From the NCBI RefSeq assembly GCF_027111275.1, contig NZ_CP114286.1, positions 3,272,501 to 3,336,500 of the forward strand: DNA of 64,000 bases, read 5' to 3'. Below are positions 1-7,714 of this stretch, piece by piece; positions within the stretch are counted from its first letter, which is position 1; each line of letters begins with the position of its first letter. This DNA comes from Flavobacterium luteolum. Its GTDB lineage: Bacteria > Bacteroidota > Bacteroidia > Flavobacteriales > Flavobacteriaceae. Both the position numbers and the translations under genes were made by a program. The notes beneath the pieces are model-generated. The model was not told the DNA's origin. It was given only the letters and a program-made list of their open reading frames with translations, and searched no databases.

Positions 1-1010
1 GCATTTTTAAAATCATCTTGTTTGATAGCAATTTTTCGCAACTCATCACAGATATCTATTTGATTTTGAAGTAATCCGAAGCTGGCTGATTTTTGTAGAG
101 CTTCTGAAAGAATTAATTTTGCCTCATTATATTTTTTTTCAGAAATATAACAGTTGGCAATGGTGCATCTTGAAATAATAGCCAATTGGTTTAGTTCGTT
201 TTCATCAGCAATAACAACTGCTTTTTGATACATTTTTAATGCACGATCGTATTTGTTCTGCAATTGATAGTTTTCGCCTAAACCAAGTAGAATAATGGCT
301 TTTCCTTGAAAGTTATTGGTTTTTTCGCAGAGTATTTTTCCTTTTTTATAATAGATAATTGCGTTATCATAATCTTTCAGTCTCGAATAAAGGTCGCCAA
401 TATTGATATAACTTCCGAGAATTATTTCTGAATCATCTTTATATTCCAAACATTGCTTAAATAATTTTAAAGCATTTTGATAATCGCCCAGCTCTGTATA
501 CGTTTGTGCTAAACCATGTGTATGAGTATAAAAAAGATTTTTTTCATTGTATTTTTGAGAAGCCTCGATACCTTTAAGATGCCATTTTTTACTTTCATTA
601 AACAATCCTTTTTTATTGTAATTAATAGCCAAAAGATTAAAACCTAATGAAAAAAGTCGGCTTTTTAAAGAGTCATTTGGAGTTGTATTGTATTTAAAAG
701 CTTGATTGGTATAATAAATAGAAGAATCGATTATTGCTCTTTTATTGAAGTAGTAAGCAAGAAGAAGATTTGTACTCGCAATTGATCGGTTATCTATTTT
801 CGATTTTAAAAGCAAATGCGCTTTTCTGAATGCTTTTTTTTCTTCGCCGTTATTATACAAATCATAAAGACTCAGAATTTGAGAATTCTGCTTAGTATTT
901 AATGATTTTTTGACATCAAATGTCTTCTTTTTATTTTCAATCTGTGCTTGGAGACTGAAAGATAAAAAGACGAATAGCATTAAATAAAACCTTTCCGACC
1001 AGATTGCCAT
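1..1010 (-). CDS. TPR-repeat protein, N-terminal part (runs off the left edge)
   Basis: Reading the minus strand from an ATG at 1010 gives an open frame of about 336 residues that stays open to the first base of the window, so the C-terminus is missing. The N-terminus has a hydrophobic stretch (LMLFVFLSFSLQAQ) that looks like a signal peptide. The rest is helical with tetratricopeptide-like units, for example a segment with GDYQNALKLFKQCLEYK and another with KYDRALKMYQKA. In Flavobacteria such TPR proteins often continue into a membrane segment and a LuxR-type or histidine-kinase output domain, but that part is not visible here. A second in-frame ATG at 980 would start directly at the signal peptide and could be the real start. 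Confidence 0.8.
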   Translation of the reverse strand, partial: MAIWSERFYLMLFVFLSFSLQAQIENKKKTFDVKKSLNTKQNSQILSLYDLYNNGEEKKAFRKAHLLLKSKIDNRSIASTNLLLAYYFNKRAIIDSSIYYTNQAFKYNTTPNDSLKSRLFSLGFNLLAINYNKKGLFNESKKWHLKGIEASQKYNEKNLFYTHTHGLAQTYTELGDYQNALKLFKQCLEYKDDSEIILGSYINIGDLYSRLKDYDNAIIYYKKGKILCEKTNNFQGKAIILLGLGENYQLQNKYDRALKMYQKAVVIADENELNQLAIISRCTIANCYISEKKYNEAKLILSEALQKSASFGLLQNQIDICDELRKIAIKQDDFKN

Positions 1011-1220
1011 ACGTTTTTGGTTTGTACTCTAAATGGTATTAGAATAAATTTTAAAGTTTTGTAAACTTGGGGTTTAAGGACTGCTTCTCTTGATTGGTAA
1101 GTAAAAGTACTACAAATCAATCGAAAAAATCTTCTAAAAAAATAAAATTTTTAAAGGAAGTTGTGAAACGGAAAACTGTATAAAATGATTTAAATTATTT
1201 GTAAATCAGTGTTTTATGAT

Positions 1221-1255
1221 TTTTGAAAAGACTAAATGTTTCTTAAATAAATTTG
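1221..1255 (+). promoter_or_regulatory. possible promoter of the PepSY-like gene
   Basis: TTTTG at 1221-1225 and TAAATTTG at 1248-1255 resemble the Bacteroidota -33 and -7 boxes. The 22-bp spacer is longer than the usual 19, so this is tentative. The rest of the 298-bp gap between the TPR gene and this gene shows no gene. Confidence 0.3.
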
Positions 1256-1308
1256 AATGTAAATTTTCTTACAGTAAATTAGTGAGGCTATATTTAAACG
1301 AATGAATC

Positions 1309-1746
1309 ATGAAAAAGAGAATATTTTTAGTCATAGGATTGTTAGTATTATCAATCTCGACTAGCGCACAAAAGAAAATAGAAGTGACAGAACTGCCAAA
1401 ACCAGCACAAGATTTTTTAAAGAAGTATTTTAGTCATACAACTGTTGAAATTGCTAAAAAAGACGCAGAGCATGGAGAAAAGGGGTACGAAGTGAAACTG
1501 AAAGACGGCACGGAAGTAGAGTTCTGGAAAGATGGATCATATAGAGAAGTGGACGGCGGAGACAATCCAATTCCGACCGCTTTTATTCCAGAAAATGTAA
1601 AAGCTTATGTAGCCAAAAATCACCCGAACGAAAAAATAACGCACATCGACTATGGACATAAAGATTTGGATGTCGATTTGACTAATAATATTGATTTGGA
1701 ATTTACTAAGGATGGTAAGATTTTAAAAGATAAGAAGGATGATTAA
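1309..1746 (+). CDS. secreted PepSY-like (putative beta-lactamase-inhibitor-like) protein
   Basis: A 145-residue protein with a clear signal peptide (MKKRIFLVIGLLVLSISTSAQ). The mature part holds two similar units of about 60 residues. Each has a helix with a 'P..A..F....Y' pattern followed by strands with 'YEVKLKDGTEVEFWKDGSYREVD' style spacing. This is the pattern of the small periplasmic PepSY-like domain proteins common in Bacteroidota. Their function is not established; family names refer to a fold similarity, not to proven beta-lactamase inhibition. It stands alone between the divergent TPR gene and the LacI gene, and nothing links it to the xylan genes. Confidence 0.75.
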   Translation: MKKRIFLVIGLLVLSISTSAQKKIEVTELPKPAQDFLKKYFSHTTVEIAKKDAEHGEKGYEVKLKDGTEVEFWKDGSYREVDGGDNPIPTAFIPENVKAYVAKNHPNEKITHIDYGHKDLDVDLTNNIDLEFTKDGKILKDKKDD

Positions 1747-1885
1747 TTTTTTAATTTATTCTAAAATGCTCTGGTTTGTTTTCACTTTCATGCTTAAATC
1801 AGGACATCTTAATTTGTAGCCTATTTTTTTGTAAATAGTAACGTGAAAGAAAATAGTTTATATTTACATTTCTATTTTTTATTTC

Positions 1886-2917
1886 ATGGAAGAAAATAAA
1901 CATGTAACGATTTACGATATTGCCGAGAGACTTAATCTGGCAACATCTACTATTTCACGAGCTTTAAAAGACCATCACACTATAAGTGATAAGACGATAA
2001 AAAAAGTGAAAAAAACTGCTGAAGAAATGGGATTTGTCCCAAATACTTTAGCAGCAGGTTTGCGTGGAAATAAAACAAGAACCATTGGTGTTTTAATTCC
2101 CACTGTTACACAGCCCTTTTTATCTTCTTTAATTAGCGGAATCGAGATCACAGCTCAAAAATCGGATTATACCGTGATCATTATGCAATCGCATGACTCG
2201 TATGAAGAAGAAGTAAATATGGCTAAATCTTTGTATTCCAATCGTGTGAGTGGTGTAATCTGTTCTTTGGCAATGGAAACTAGAGATACAGCACATTTTC
2301 AGCAGTTTTCAAACAATAATATTCCATTGGTTTTTGTTGACAGGGTTCCGAAAGATTACAATACTTTTAGGGTTGTAATTGATAATTATACAGCTGGTTA
2401 TAAAGCGACAAAACATCTTATTGAACAAGGTTGCATTCGTATTGCCCATTTAACGGCTGGTTCAGAATTAGGTAATTTATATAACGAAAGAAAAAGAGGT
2501 TACATAGAAGCCTTAAAAGATCATAACATCGAGGTAGAAGAAGAATTGATCATTAGCTTAAATTCTGTTACTTACGAAGATGGAGTAAAAGCCAGTAACG
2601 CTTTGTTTGATTTAGATCCAATTCCTGACGGTTTATTTGCACCTGGAGATATTTTGGCCGTGAGTGCTATTCAGACTGCTAAAAAACGTGGCATTAAAGT
2701 GCCGGAGGAATTCAAAGTAATTGGTTTTAATAACGACCCGATTTCGCAGATAATAGATCCGAATTTATCGACTATTACGCATCCTGCCGAAAAGATGGGA
2801 AAAGCAGCAGCAGATATTATTATAAAAAATTTGAAATCATCTAAAAATGATGATGATGCCAAAGAAATTACATTCTTAAATACAGAAGTCTTGGCAAGAG
2901 AATCTTCGCAGAAATAG
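1886..2917 (+). CDS. LacI-family transcriptional regulator (probable xylan-locus regulator)
   Basis: A 343-residue LacI/GalR regulator. Residues 7-30 are the DNA-binding helix-turn-helix (VTIYDIAERLNLATSTISRAL), followed by the hinge helix with 'NTLAAGLRG'. Residues 65-335 form the periplasmic-binding-protein-like sensor, starting 'RTIGVLIPTVTQPF'. It sits just upstream of the GH67 gene on the same strand and is closed by its own terminator. The repeated motif CAACCGATTG, with the central CG step usual for LacI operators, occurs in the regulatory gaps of the following locus and is its most likely target. The effector is unknown; an aldouronic acid, xylo-oligosaccharide or glucuronate would suit the context. 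Confidence 0.9.
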   Translation: MEENKHVTIYDIAERLNLATSTISRALKDHHTISDKTIKKVKKTAEEMGFVPNTLAAGLRGNKTRTIGVLIPTVTQPFLSSLISGIEITAQKSDYTVIIMQSHDSYEEEVNMAKSLYSNRVSGVICSLAMETRDTAHFQQFSNNNIPLVFVDRVPKDYNTFRVVIDNYTAGYKATKHLIEQGCIRIAHLTAGSELGNLYNERKRGYIEALKDHNIEVEEELIISLNSVTYEDGVKASNALFDLDPIPDGLFAPGDILAVSAIQTAKKRGIKVPEEFKVIGFNNDPISQIIDPNLSTITHPAEKMGKAAADIIIKNLKSSKNDDDAKEITFLNTEVLARESSQK

Positions 2918-2958
2918 AGTCAAAAAAGAAAGGATTTAAATAGTAAATCCACCCCGTT

Positions 2959-2996
2959 AAAGCAGGATAGTTTTTATAATTATCCTGCTTTTATTT
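2959..2996 (+). terminator. rho-independent terminator after the LacI gene
   Basis: A perfect 11-bp stem (AAAGCAGGATA at 2959-2969, TATCCTGCTTT at 2981-2991) with an 11-nt loop runs into a T-rich tail. It separates the regulator gene from the GH67 operon. Confidence 0.8.
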
Positions 2997-3069
2997 GTTA
3001 TATAAATTATTTTTTTGAAAAAAAGACGGCTAAAATTTTTTTCTTAAATAACAATCTTATATTTTTACG

Positions 3070-3079
3070 CAACCGATTG
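3070..3079 (+). promoter_or_regulatory. LacI-type operator CAACCGATTG, GH67 operon
   Basis: The 10-bp near-palindrome CAACCGATTG (flanked GC...C) lies about 120 bp upstream of the GH67 start. The same 10-mer recurs at 11778, 11856, 14597, 21908 and 22259, always within this locus. A match to the -7 consensus is not clear here; a loose candidate is TATTTTTTTG near 3106-3114. Confidence 0.65.
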
Positions 3080-3200
3080 CAATTGTTGTTTTATTTAGAA
3101 TAATGTATTTTTTGAATTAAATTTTTGTCAAATACTTTTAAACGGAAATAAAATATTTGATTCTTTCGGAAAGATGTTTTGAAGAATTAAATTTAAGCCA

Positions 3201-5354
3201 ATGACCTTATTAAGATTTGTATTATTGTTTTTTCTGGTTTCCTTTTCGGCTTTAGCACAAAAGGATTATAAATTGTGGCTTCAGTATAATACGGTAGTTA
3301 ATTCTACAATAGCTGCAGAATATAAAAACACCTTTAAAGGAATTGTTCTTTTAGGAAATTCCGAAACCATAAAAATTGCAGGAAAAGAACTCAAAACAGG
3401 ATTTTCGGATATGTTAGGAAATATTCCTCAAATCAATCCAGATATAAAAGGAGAAAATAATCTTATTGTTGGTTCAGAACCGAATTTAAATACCGAAATC
3501 AAAAACGAATTAAAGTCTGATTTTGATAAAATAAATAGCGAAGGATTTATCATTAAATCTATTTCGATTAAAAACAAAAAACAAATTATTATCACAGGAA
3601 AAAATGATGTAGCGGTTTTATATGGAGTTTTTAATTTTCTGAGAATATTGCAAACCAATAAATCTGTTAAGAATTTAAATAGTACTGATTCCCCGAAAAC
3701 CAATATTAGAATCCTTAACCATTGGGATAATTTGGACCGAACAGTTGAAAGAGGTTACGCTGGATTTTCGCTTTGGAACTGGCAGAAATTGCCTGATTTT
3801 ATTGATCAGCGCTATATTGATTATGCTAGAGCGAATGCCTCAATCGGAATCAACGGAACGGTTTTGACCAACGTAAACGCCAATGCTTTAATTCTGACTC
3901 CTCAATATTTAGAAAAAGTTGAAGCCTTAGCCGATGTTTTTAGACCTTATGGTATAAAAGTTTATTTAACTGCAAGATTTTCGGCTCCTATTGAAATTGG
4001 AAAACTAAAAACTGCCGATCCAAAAGATCCTGAAGTGATTGCTTGGTGGAAAAATAAAGCTGCAGAAATTTATAAACGAATTCCTGATTTTGGGGGTTTT
4101 TTGGTAAAAGCCAATTCAGAGGGTCAGCCTGGTCCACAAAATTATGGACGAGATCATGTCGATGGCGCTAATATGCTGGCAGATGCTGTTGCTCCTTTTG
4201 GCGGTATAGTTATGTGGAGAGCGTTCGTCTATTCAGAACATGATGCAAATGATCGCGCCAAACAGGCTTATGCTGAATTTCAACCGTATGATGGAAAATT
4301 CAAAGAAAATGTAATCGTTCAGGTTAAAAATGGAGCTATCGATTTTCAGCCAAGAGAACCTTTTCATCCTTTATTTGGAGCAATGCCGAAAACGCCTTTA
4401 ATGATGGAATTTCAAATCACGCAGGAATATTTAGGTTTCAGCACACATTTGGTTTTTCTGCCAAAATTATTTCAGGAAGTTTTAGAATCTGATACATATC
4501 AAAAAGGAAAAGGTTCAACTGTTGCTAAAGTTATTGACGGCACTTTATATCAAAATAAATTAACGGGAATTGCAGGCGTTGCAAATATTGGAAATGATTT
4601 AAATTGGACAGGCCATCCTTTTGCACAGGCAAATTGGTATGGTTTTGGGCGATTGGCTTGGAATCCGTATTTAGATTCTGAAATTATTGCTGATGAATGG
4701 TTAAGAAGTACTTTTTCAAACGATGAAAATTTCATAAAACCTGTAAAAGATATGATGATCAAATCGCGTGAAGCAGTTGTTAATTATATGACACCACTTG
4801 GTTTGCATCATATTATGGATACGGGACATCATTATGGACCTGGGCCTTGGGTTTCTAATTTATCAAGACCAGAATGGAATCCGACCTACTATCATAAAGC
4901 AGATAAAAACGGAATTGGTTTTGACCGCTCAAAATCTGGCACCAATGCTGTTTCGCAATATGCACCAGAAGTTGCAAATGTTTTTGATAATTTAGAAACC
5001 TGTCCAGAGAAAGATCTATTATGGTTTCATCATGTTTCGTGGGATTATAAATTGAAAAACGGTCAGACGCTTTGGAACGGTATGGCGTTGAAATATCAGG
5101 AAGGTGTAAATCAGGTTGCAGCAATGCAAAATGTTTGGAATAAGGCAGAAAAATATGTTGACAGCGAACGTTTTAACGAAGTAAAAATGTTGTTAGAAAT
5201 TCAGCATAAAGAAGCAGAATGGTGGCGTGATGCCTGCTTATTATATTTTCAGCAATTTTCAGGAAAAGAACTTCCGGCTGGAGTTGAAAAACCAACAAAA
5301 ACTTTAGAGTATTTTAAATCATTAAAATTTCCATTTGCCCCTGGAAATGGATAG
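3201..5354 (+). CDS. GH67 alpha-glucuronidase
   Basis: A 717-residue secreted enzyme with an N-terminal signal peptide ending near 'FSALAQ'. It removes (4-O-methyl-)glucuronic acid from the non-reducing-end xylose of xylo-oligosaccharides. GH67 signatures are clear: 'KANSEGQPGP' carries the likely acid catalyst E307. 'AIDFQPREP' (D381) and 'ITQEYLG' (E409) match the two acidic base residues of the Cellvibrio GH67 enzyme; I placed them by residue spacing (74 and 28). The length is normal for the family. It is the first gene of an operon with the SDR and uxuA genes, 15 bp from the next gene, so uronate release and uronate catabolism are expressed together. A LacI-type operator lies upstream. 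Confidence 0.93.
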   Translation: MTLLRFVLLFFLVSFSALAQKDYKLWLQYNTVVNSTIAAEYKNTFKGIVLLGNSETIKIAGKELKTGFSDMLGNIPQINPDIKGENNLIVGSEPNLNTEIKNELKSDFDKINSEGFIIKSISIKNKKQIIITGKNDVAVLYGVFNFLRILQTNKSVKNLNSTDSPKTNIRILNHWDNLDRTVERGYAGFSLWNWQKLPDFIDQRYIDYARANASIGINGTVLTNVNANALILTPQYLEKVEALADVFRPYGIKVYLTARFSAPIEIGKLKTADPKDPEVIAWWKNKAAEIYKRIPDFGGFLVKANSEGQPGPQNYGRDHVDGANMLADAVAPFGGIVMWRAFVYSEHDANDRAKQAYAEFQPYDGKFKENVIVQVKNGAIDFQPREPFHPLFGAMPKTPLMMEFQITQEYLGFSTHLVFLPKLFQEVLESDTYQKGKGSTVAKVIDGTLYQNKLTGIAGVANIGNDLNWTGHPFAQANWYGFGRLAWNPYLDSEIIADEWLRSTFSNDENFIKPVKDMMIKSREAVVNYMTPLGLHHIMDTGHHYGPGPWVSNLSRPEWNPTYYHKADKNGIGFDRSKSGTNAVSQYAPEVANVFDNLETCPEKDLLWFHHVSWDYKLKNGQTLWNGMALKYQEGVNQVAAMQNVWNKAEKYVDSERFNEVKMLLEIQHKEAEWWRDACLLYFQQFSGKELPAGVEKPTKTLEYFKSLKFPFAPGNG

Positions 5355-5369
5355 TATATAGTAAAAATT

Positions 5370-6107
5370 ATGAGTAAAAAAACGGCAATAGTAACCGGAG
5401 GAAATTCAGGTTTAGGATTCGCAACAGCAAAGAAATTATGTGATAACGGAATCACGACCTACATCATCGGAAGATCAAAAGAAAAAACTGAAGATGCCTG
5501 CAAAGAAATAGGCGAGAATGCCATTCCGGTAATTTTTGATTTAAATGATCTAAAAGGAATTCCTGCGATGATTGAAAGTATCACAAAAGAAAACCCAATC
5601 GATATTTTGGTAAACAATGCCGGAATCAATATGAAAAAGGAATTTGCAGATGTGACTGATGAAGAATTTTTATCAATTATTCACACGAATCTTTTGAGTG
5701 TTTTTGCGGTGAGTAGAGAAGTCGTAAAAAACATGAAAGAAAACGGAGGCGGAAGTATTGTCAATATAAGTTCAATGGCATCACAATATGGAATTCCAAA
5801 AGTAATTGCGTATTCGTCAAGCAAAGGCGCAATCGAAGCTATGACTCGTGCTATGGCGGTTGAATTGGCTCAGTTTGGCATTCGTGCCAATTGTATTGCT
5901 CCGGGATTCATCAAAACTAAAATGTCATCGACAGCTTTAGACAATGATCCTGAAAGAAAAAATAAAGTGTTAGGCAGAACGCCAATGGGATATTTAGGAG
6001 AACCGTCTGATATTGCAGATGCAGTTTATTATTTCGCTTTAAGCGAATCAAAATATACTACTGGTACGGTTTTACCTGTTGATGGCGGAAATAGTATAGG
6101 ATTTTAA
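5370..6107 (+). CDS. SDR-family oxidoreductase, probable D-mannonate/fructuronate oxidoreductase
   Basis: A 245-residue classical short-chain dehydrogenase. The cofactor motif TGGNSGLG is at residues 9-16 and NNAG at 82-85. The catalytic residues S135, Y148 and K152 appear in 'NISS' and 'YSSSK', and the C-terminus has the usual 'PVDGG' ending. Its place between the GH67 and mannonate dehydratase genes suggests it reduces D-fructuronate to D-mannonate, the job done by SDR-type UxuB in Bacillus. That function is inferred from context; the sequence alone also fits a 2-deoxygluconate or 3-oxoacyl-type reductase. Confidence 0.85.
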   Translation: MSKKTAIVTGGNSGLGFATAKKLCDNGITTYIIGRSKEKTEDACKEIGENAIPVIFDLNDLKGIPAMIESITKENPIDILVNNAGINMKKEFADVTDEEFLSIIHTNLLSVFAVSREVVKNMKENGGGSIVNISSMASQYGIPKVIAYSSSKGAIEAMTRAMAVELAQFGIRANCIAPGFIKTKMSSTALDNDPERKNKVLGRTPMGYLGEPSDIADAVYYFALSESKYTTGTVLPVDGGNSIGF

Positions 6108-6124
6108 GTCTAGATGAAATAGCT

Positions 6125-6202
6125 CGCAAAGGCGCGAAGCCGCAAAGTATTTTTTCTTTAAGTTTTTTTAAATAAAACTTTGTGACTTAGCGCCTTCGTG
6201 GC
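6125..6202. repeat. intergenic imperfect inverted repeat (cgcaaaggcgc family)
   Basis: Left arm CGCAAAGGCGCGAAGCCGCA at 6125-6144, continuing AAGT. The right arm at 6177-6202 (ACTTTGTGACTTAGCGCCTT followed by CGTGGC) is its imperfect reverse complement. The middle is a T/A-rich linker. This GC-rich, 'gcgcc/ggcgc' palindrome resembles dispersed repeats in Flavobacterium intergenic DNA. It lies between the SDR and uxuA genes inside the operon. Confidence 0.6.
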
Positions 6203-6216
6203 ATAAAAAGAGAAGT

Positions 6217-7389
6217 ATGATAAAAATGCAGCAAACCATGAGATGGTTCGGTTCAAACGACAATGTAAAGCTGATTGATATTCGACAAGCTGGCGCAACA
6301 GGAATTGTAACGGCATTGCATCAAATTCCCGTTGGTGATGTTTGGACAATTGAAGCGATAAAAGAAAGACAAGAAATCATTCGCAAGTATGGTTTGGAAT
6401 GGACTGTGGTTGAAAGTCTTCCTGTTCACGAAGAAATCAAACGTGCTTCGGGAAATTATCTGCAATACATTGAAAATTATAAAATCAGCTTGCAGAATCT
6501 GGCCGAATGTGGAATCAAAATTATAACCTATAATTTCATGCCGATTTTGGATTGGGTAAGAACCAATCATAATTTTATAAATGAAGATGGAAGCAGAGCT
6601 TTACTTTACAATCAGGATGCATTTACTTATTTTGACGTTTTTCTTTTAAAAAGGCCAAATTCAGAAAATGATTATTCAGAAACTGAAAAAGAGAAAGCTT
6701 TGCAGTTTGGAAATCAATTGGCTGAAGATGAAAAAGCATTGTTGTTTAAAAATGTTTTATTAGGACTTCCTGGAAGTAAAATCAATTTTACAGCAGAACA
6801 GATTTTGTCCCTTTTAGAAAACTATGCCCAAATCGACAATCAAAAGCTGCGAGAAAATCTGATTTATTTTTTATCTGAAGTAACTCCAATTGCGGAGAAA
6901 AACGGGCAAAAATTAGCGATTCATCCAGACGATCCGCCGTTTTCGGTTTTAGGACTTCCAAGAATTGTTTCGACAGAAGCTGACTTGAAAGCTATTTTCA
7001 GCGCCGTTCCTTCAACAGCAAATGGATTGTGTTATTGTACAGGTTCTTTAAGTGCCGATCCAAAAAATAATCTTGAAAAAATAATAGACGATTTTGGAGA
7101 CAGAATTCACTTTTTGCATCTGAGAAATACTATCCGCGAAAGCGAAACTATTTTCAGGGAATCAGAACATTTAAACGGCGATGTTAAAATGGAAGTGATT
7201 ATAGAAAAATTACTTTTATTAATGAATAAAACGAAAACAAGTCTCCCAATGCGACCAGATCACGGTTTTCTGCATAGAGTTGATGAAGAAACGGAAACTT
7301 ATCCAGGTTACTCTTTAACGGGAAGACTGAAAGGCTTGGCTGAGTTAAGAGGTTTGGAAATGGGAATTGGTTATAAATTGGGTTTATAA
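6217..7389 (+). CDS. uxuA: mannonate dehydratase
   Basis: A 390-residue UxuA-type enzyme that dehydrates D-mannonate to 2-keto-3-deoxygluconate in the hexuronate pathway. The N-terminus 'QQTMRWFG' matches the family start, and the protein contains 'TYNFMPILDWVRT' and 'LAIHPDDPP...GLPRIVST', both hallmarks of UxuA. The C-terminus has the conserved 'MRPDHG' motif. The length equals the usual family size. The start could be the ATG at 6217 or the one at 6226 (MQQTMRWFG), which fits better with homologous N-termini. It handles the glucuronate freed by the two alpha-glucuronidases. Uronate isomerase (uxaC) and KDG kinase/aldolase are not in the window. Confidence 0.95.
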   Translation: MIKMQQTMRWFGSNDNVKLIDIRQAGATGIVTALHQIPVGDVWTIEAIKERQEIIRKYGLEWTVVESLPVHEEIKRASGNYLQYIENYKISLQNLAECGIKIITYNFMPILDWVRTNHNFINEDGSRALLYNQDAFTYFDVFLLKRPNSENDYSETEKEKALQFGNQLAEDEKALLFKNVLLGLPGSKINFTAEQILSLLENYAQIDNQKLRENLIYFLSEVTPIAEKNGQKLAIHPDDPPFSVLGLPRIVSTEADLKAIFSAVPSTANGLCYCTGSLSADPKNNLEKIIDDFGDRIHFLHLRNTIRESETIFRESEHLNGDVKMEVIIEKLLLLMNKTKTSLPMRPDHGFLHRVDEETETYPGYSLTGRLKGLAELRGLEMGIGYKLGL

Positions 7390-7403
7390 ATAAAGTTAAG
7401 TAT

Positions 7404-7429
7404 CCTAACATTTTTTTTAATCTGTTAGG
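7404..7429. terminator. weak hairpin after uxuA
   Basis: CCTAACA at 7404-7410 pairs with TGTTAGG at 7423-7429 around a T-rich loop. It resembles a worn copy of the short AACCT/AGGTT palindrome family seen at 20593. A terminator role is possible but uncertain. Confidence 0.35.
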
Positions 7430-7455
7430 TTTAAGATTATAAATGTACTGTTTTG

Positions 7456-7553
7456 TCATTTCGACGTAAGGAGAAATCTTCGCAAGAAACTCTACAAAGA
7501 TTGGGTTTACGTTGCGGAGCTACTAACGAAGATTTCTCCTTACGTCGAAATGA
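7456..7553. repeat. long intergenic palindrome, family A copy 1
   Basis: Perfect 27-bp arms at 7456-7482 and 7527-7553 (TCATTTCGACGTAAGGAGAA opening) enclose a 44-bp loop containing 'AACTCTACAAAGATTGG' and 'CGGAGCTACT'. This and copy 2 fill most of the 325-bp gap between uxuA and the GH115 gene. Open frames across it are repeat sequence, not genes. Confidence 0.9.
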
Positions 7554-7583
7554 TAAAATGAGCAAAAAAGAAAAACGCACTGC

Positions 7584-7685
7584 TTGTCATTCCGAGGAAC
7601 GAGGAATCTCCGTGAGAAACTCTACAAAGATTGGATTCTCGTTATGGAGCTACTTGCGGAGATTCCTCGTTCCTCGGAATGACAA
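7584..7685. repeat. long intergenic palindrome, family A copy 2
   Basis: Perfect 29-bp arms at 7584-7612 and 7657-7685 (TTGTCATTCCGAGGAACGAG opening). The loop is nearly the same as in copy 1 (AACTCTACAAAGATTGG, GGAGCTACTTG), while both arms differ from copy 1 in matching fashion. Confidence 0.9.
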
Positions 7686-7714
7686 AACATAACGAAAAAT
7701 TGAAATATATTTCT

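Noticed and set aside
1309..1746. Possible beta-lactamase inhibitor
   Set aside because: The family name reflects fold similarity only; no evidence of inhibition or of a nearby beta-lactamase (the MBL-fold gene at 35871 is far away and lacks a signal peptide).
7456..7685. Neighbouring repeats as a possible CRISPR array
   Set aside because: The repeats are inverted rather than direct, long, irregularly spaced and without unique spacers; no cas gene is present.
7453..7692. 79-codon open frame with repeated 'FRRKEKSSQETLQRLG' style residues
   Set aside because: It runs through family A palindromes; the apparent protein repeats are translations of the DNA repeats.
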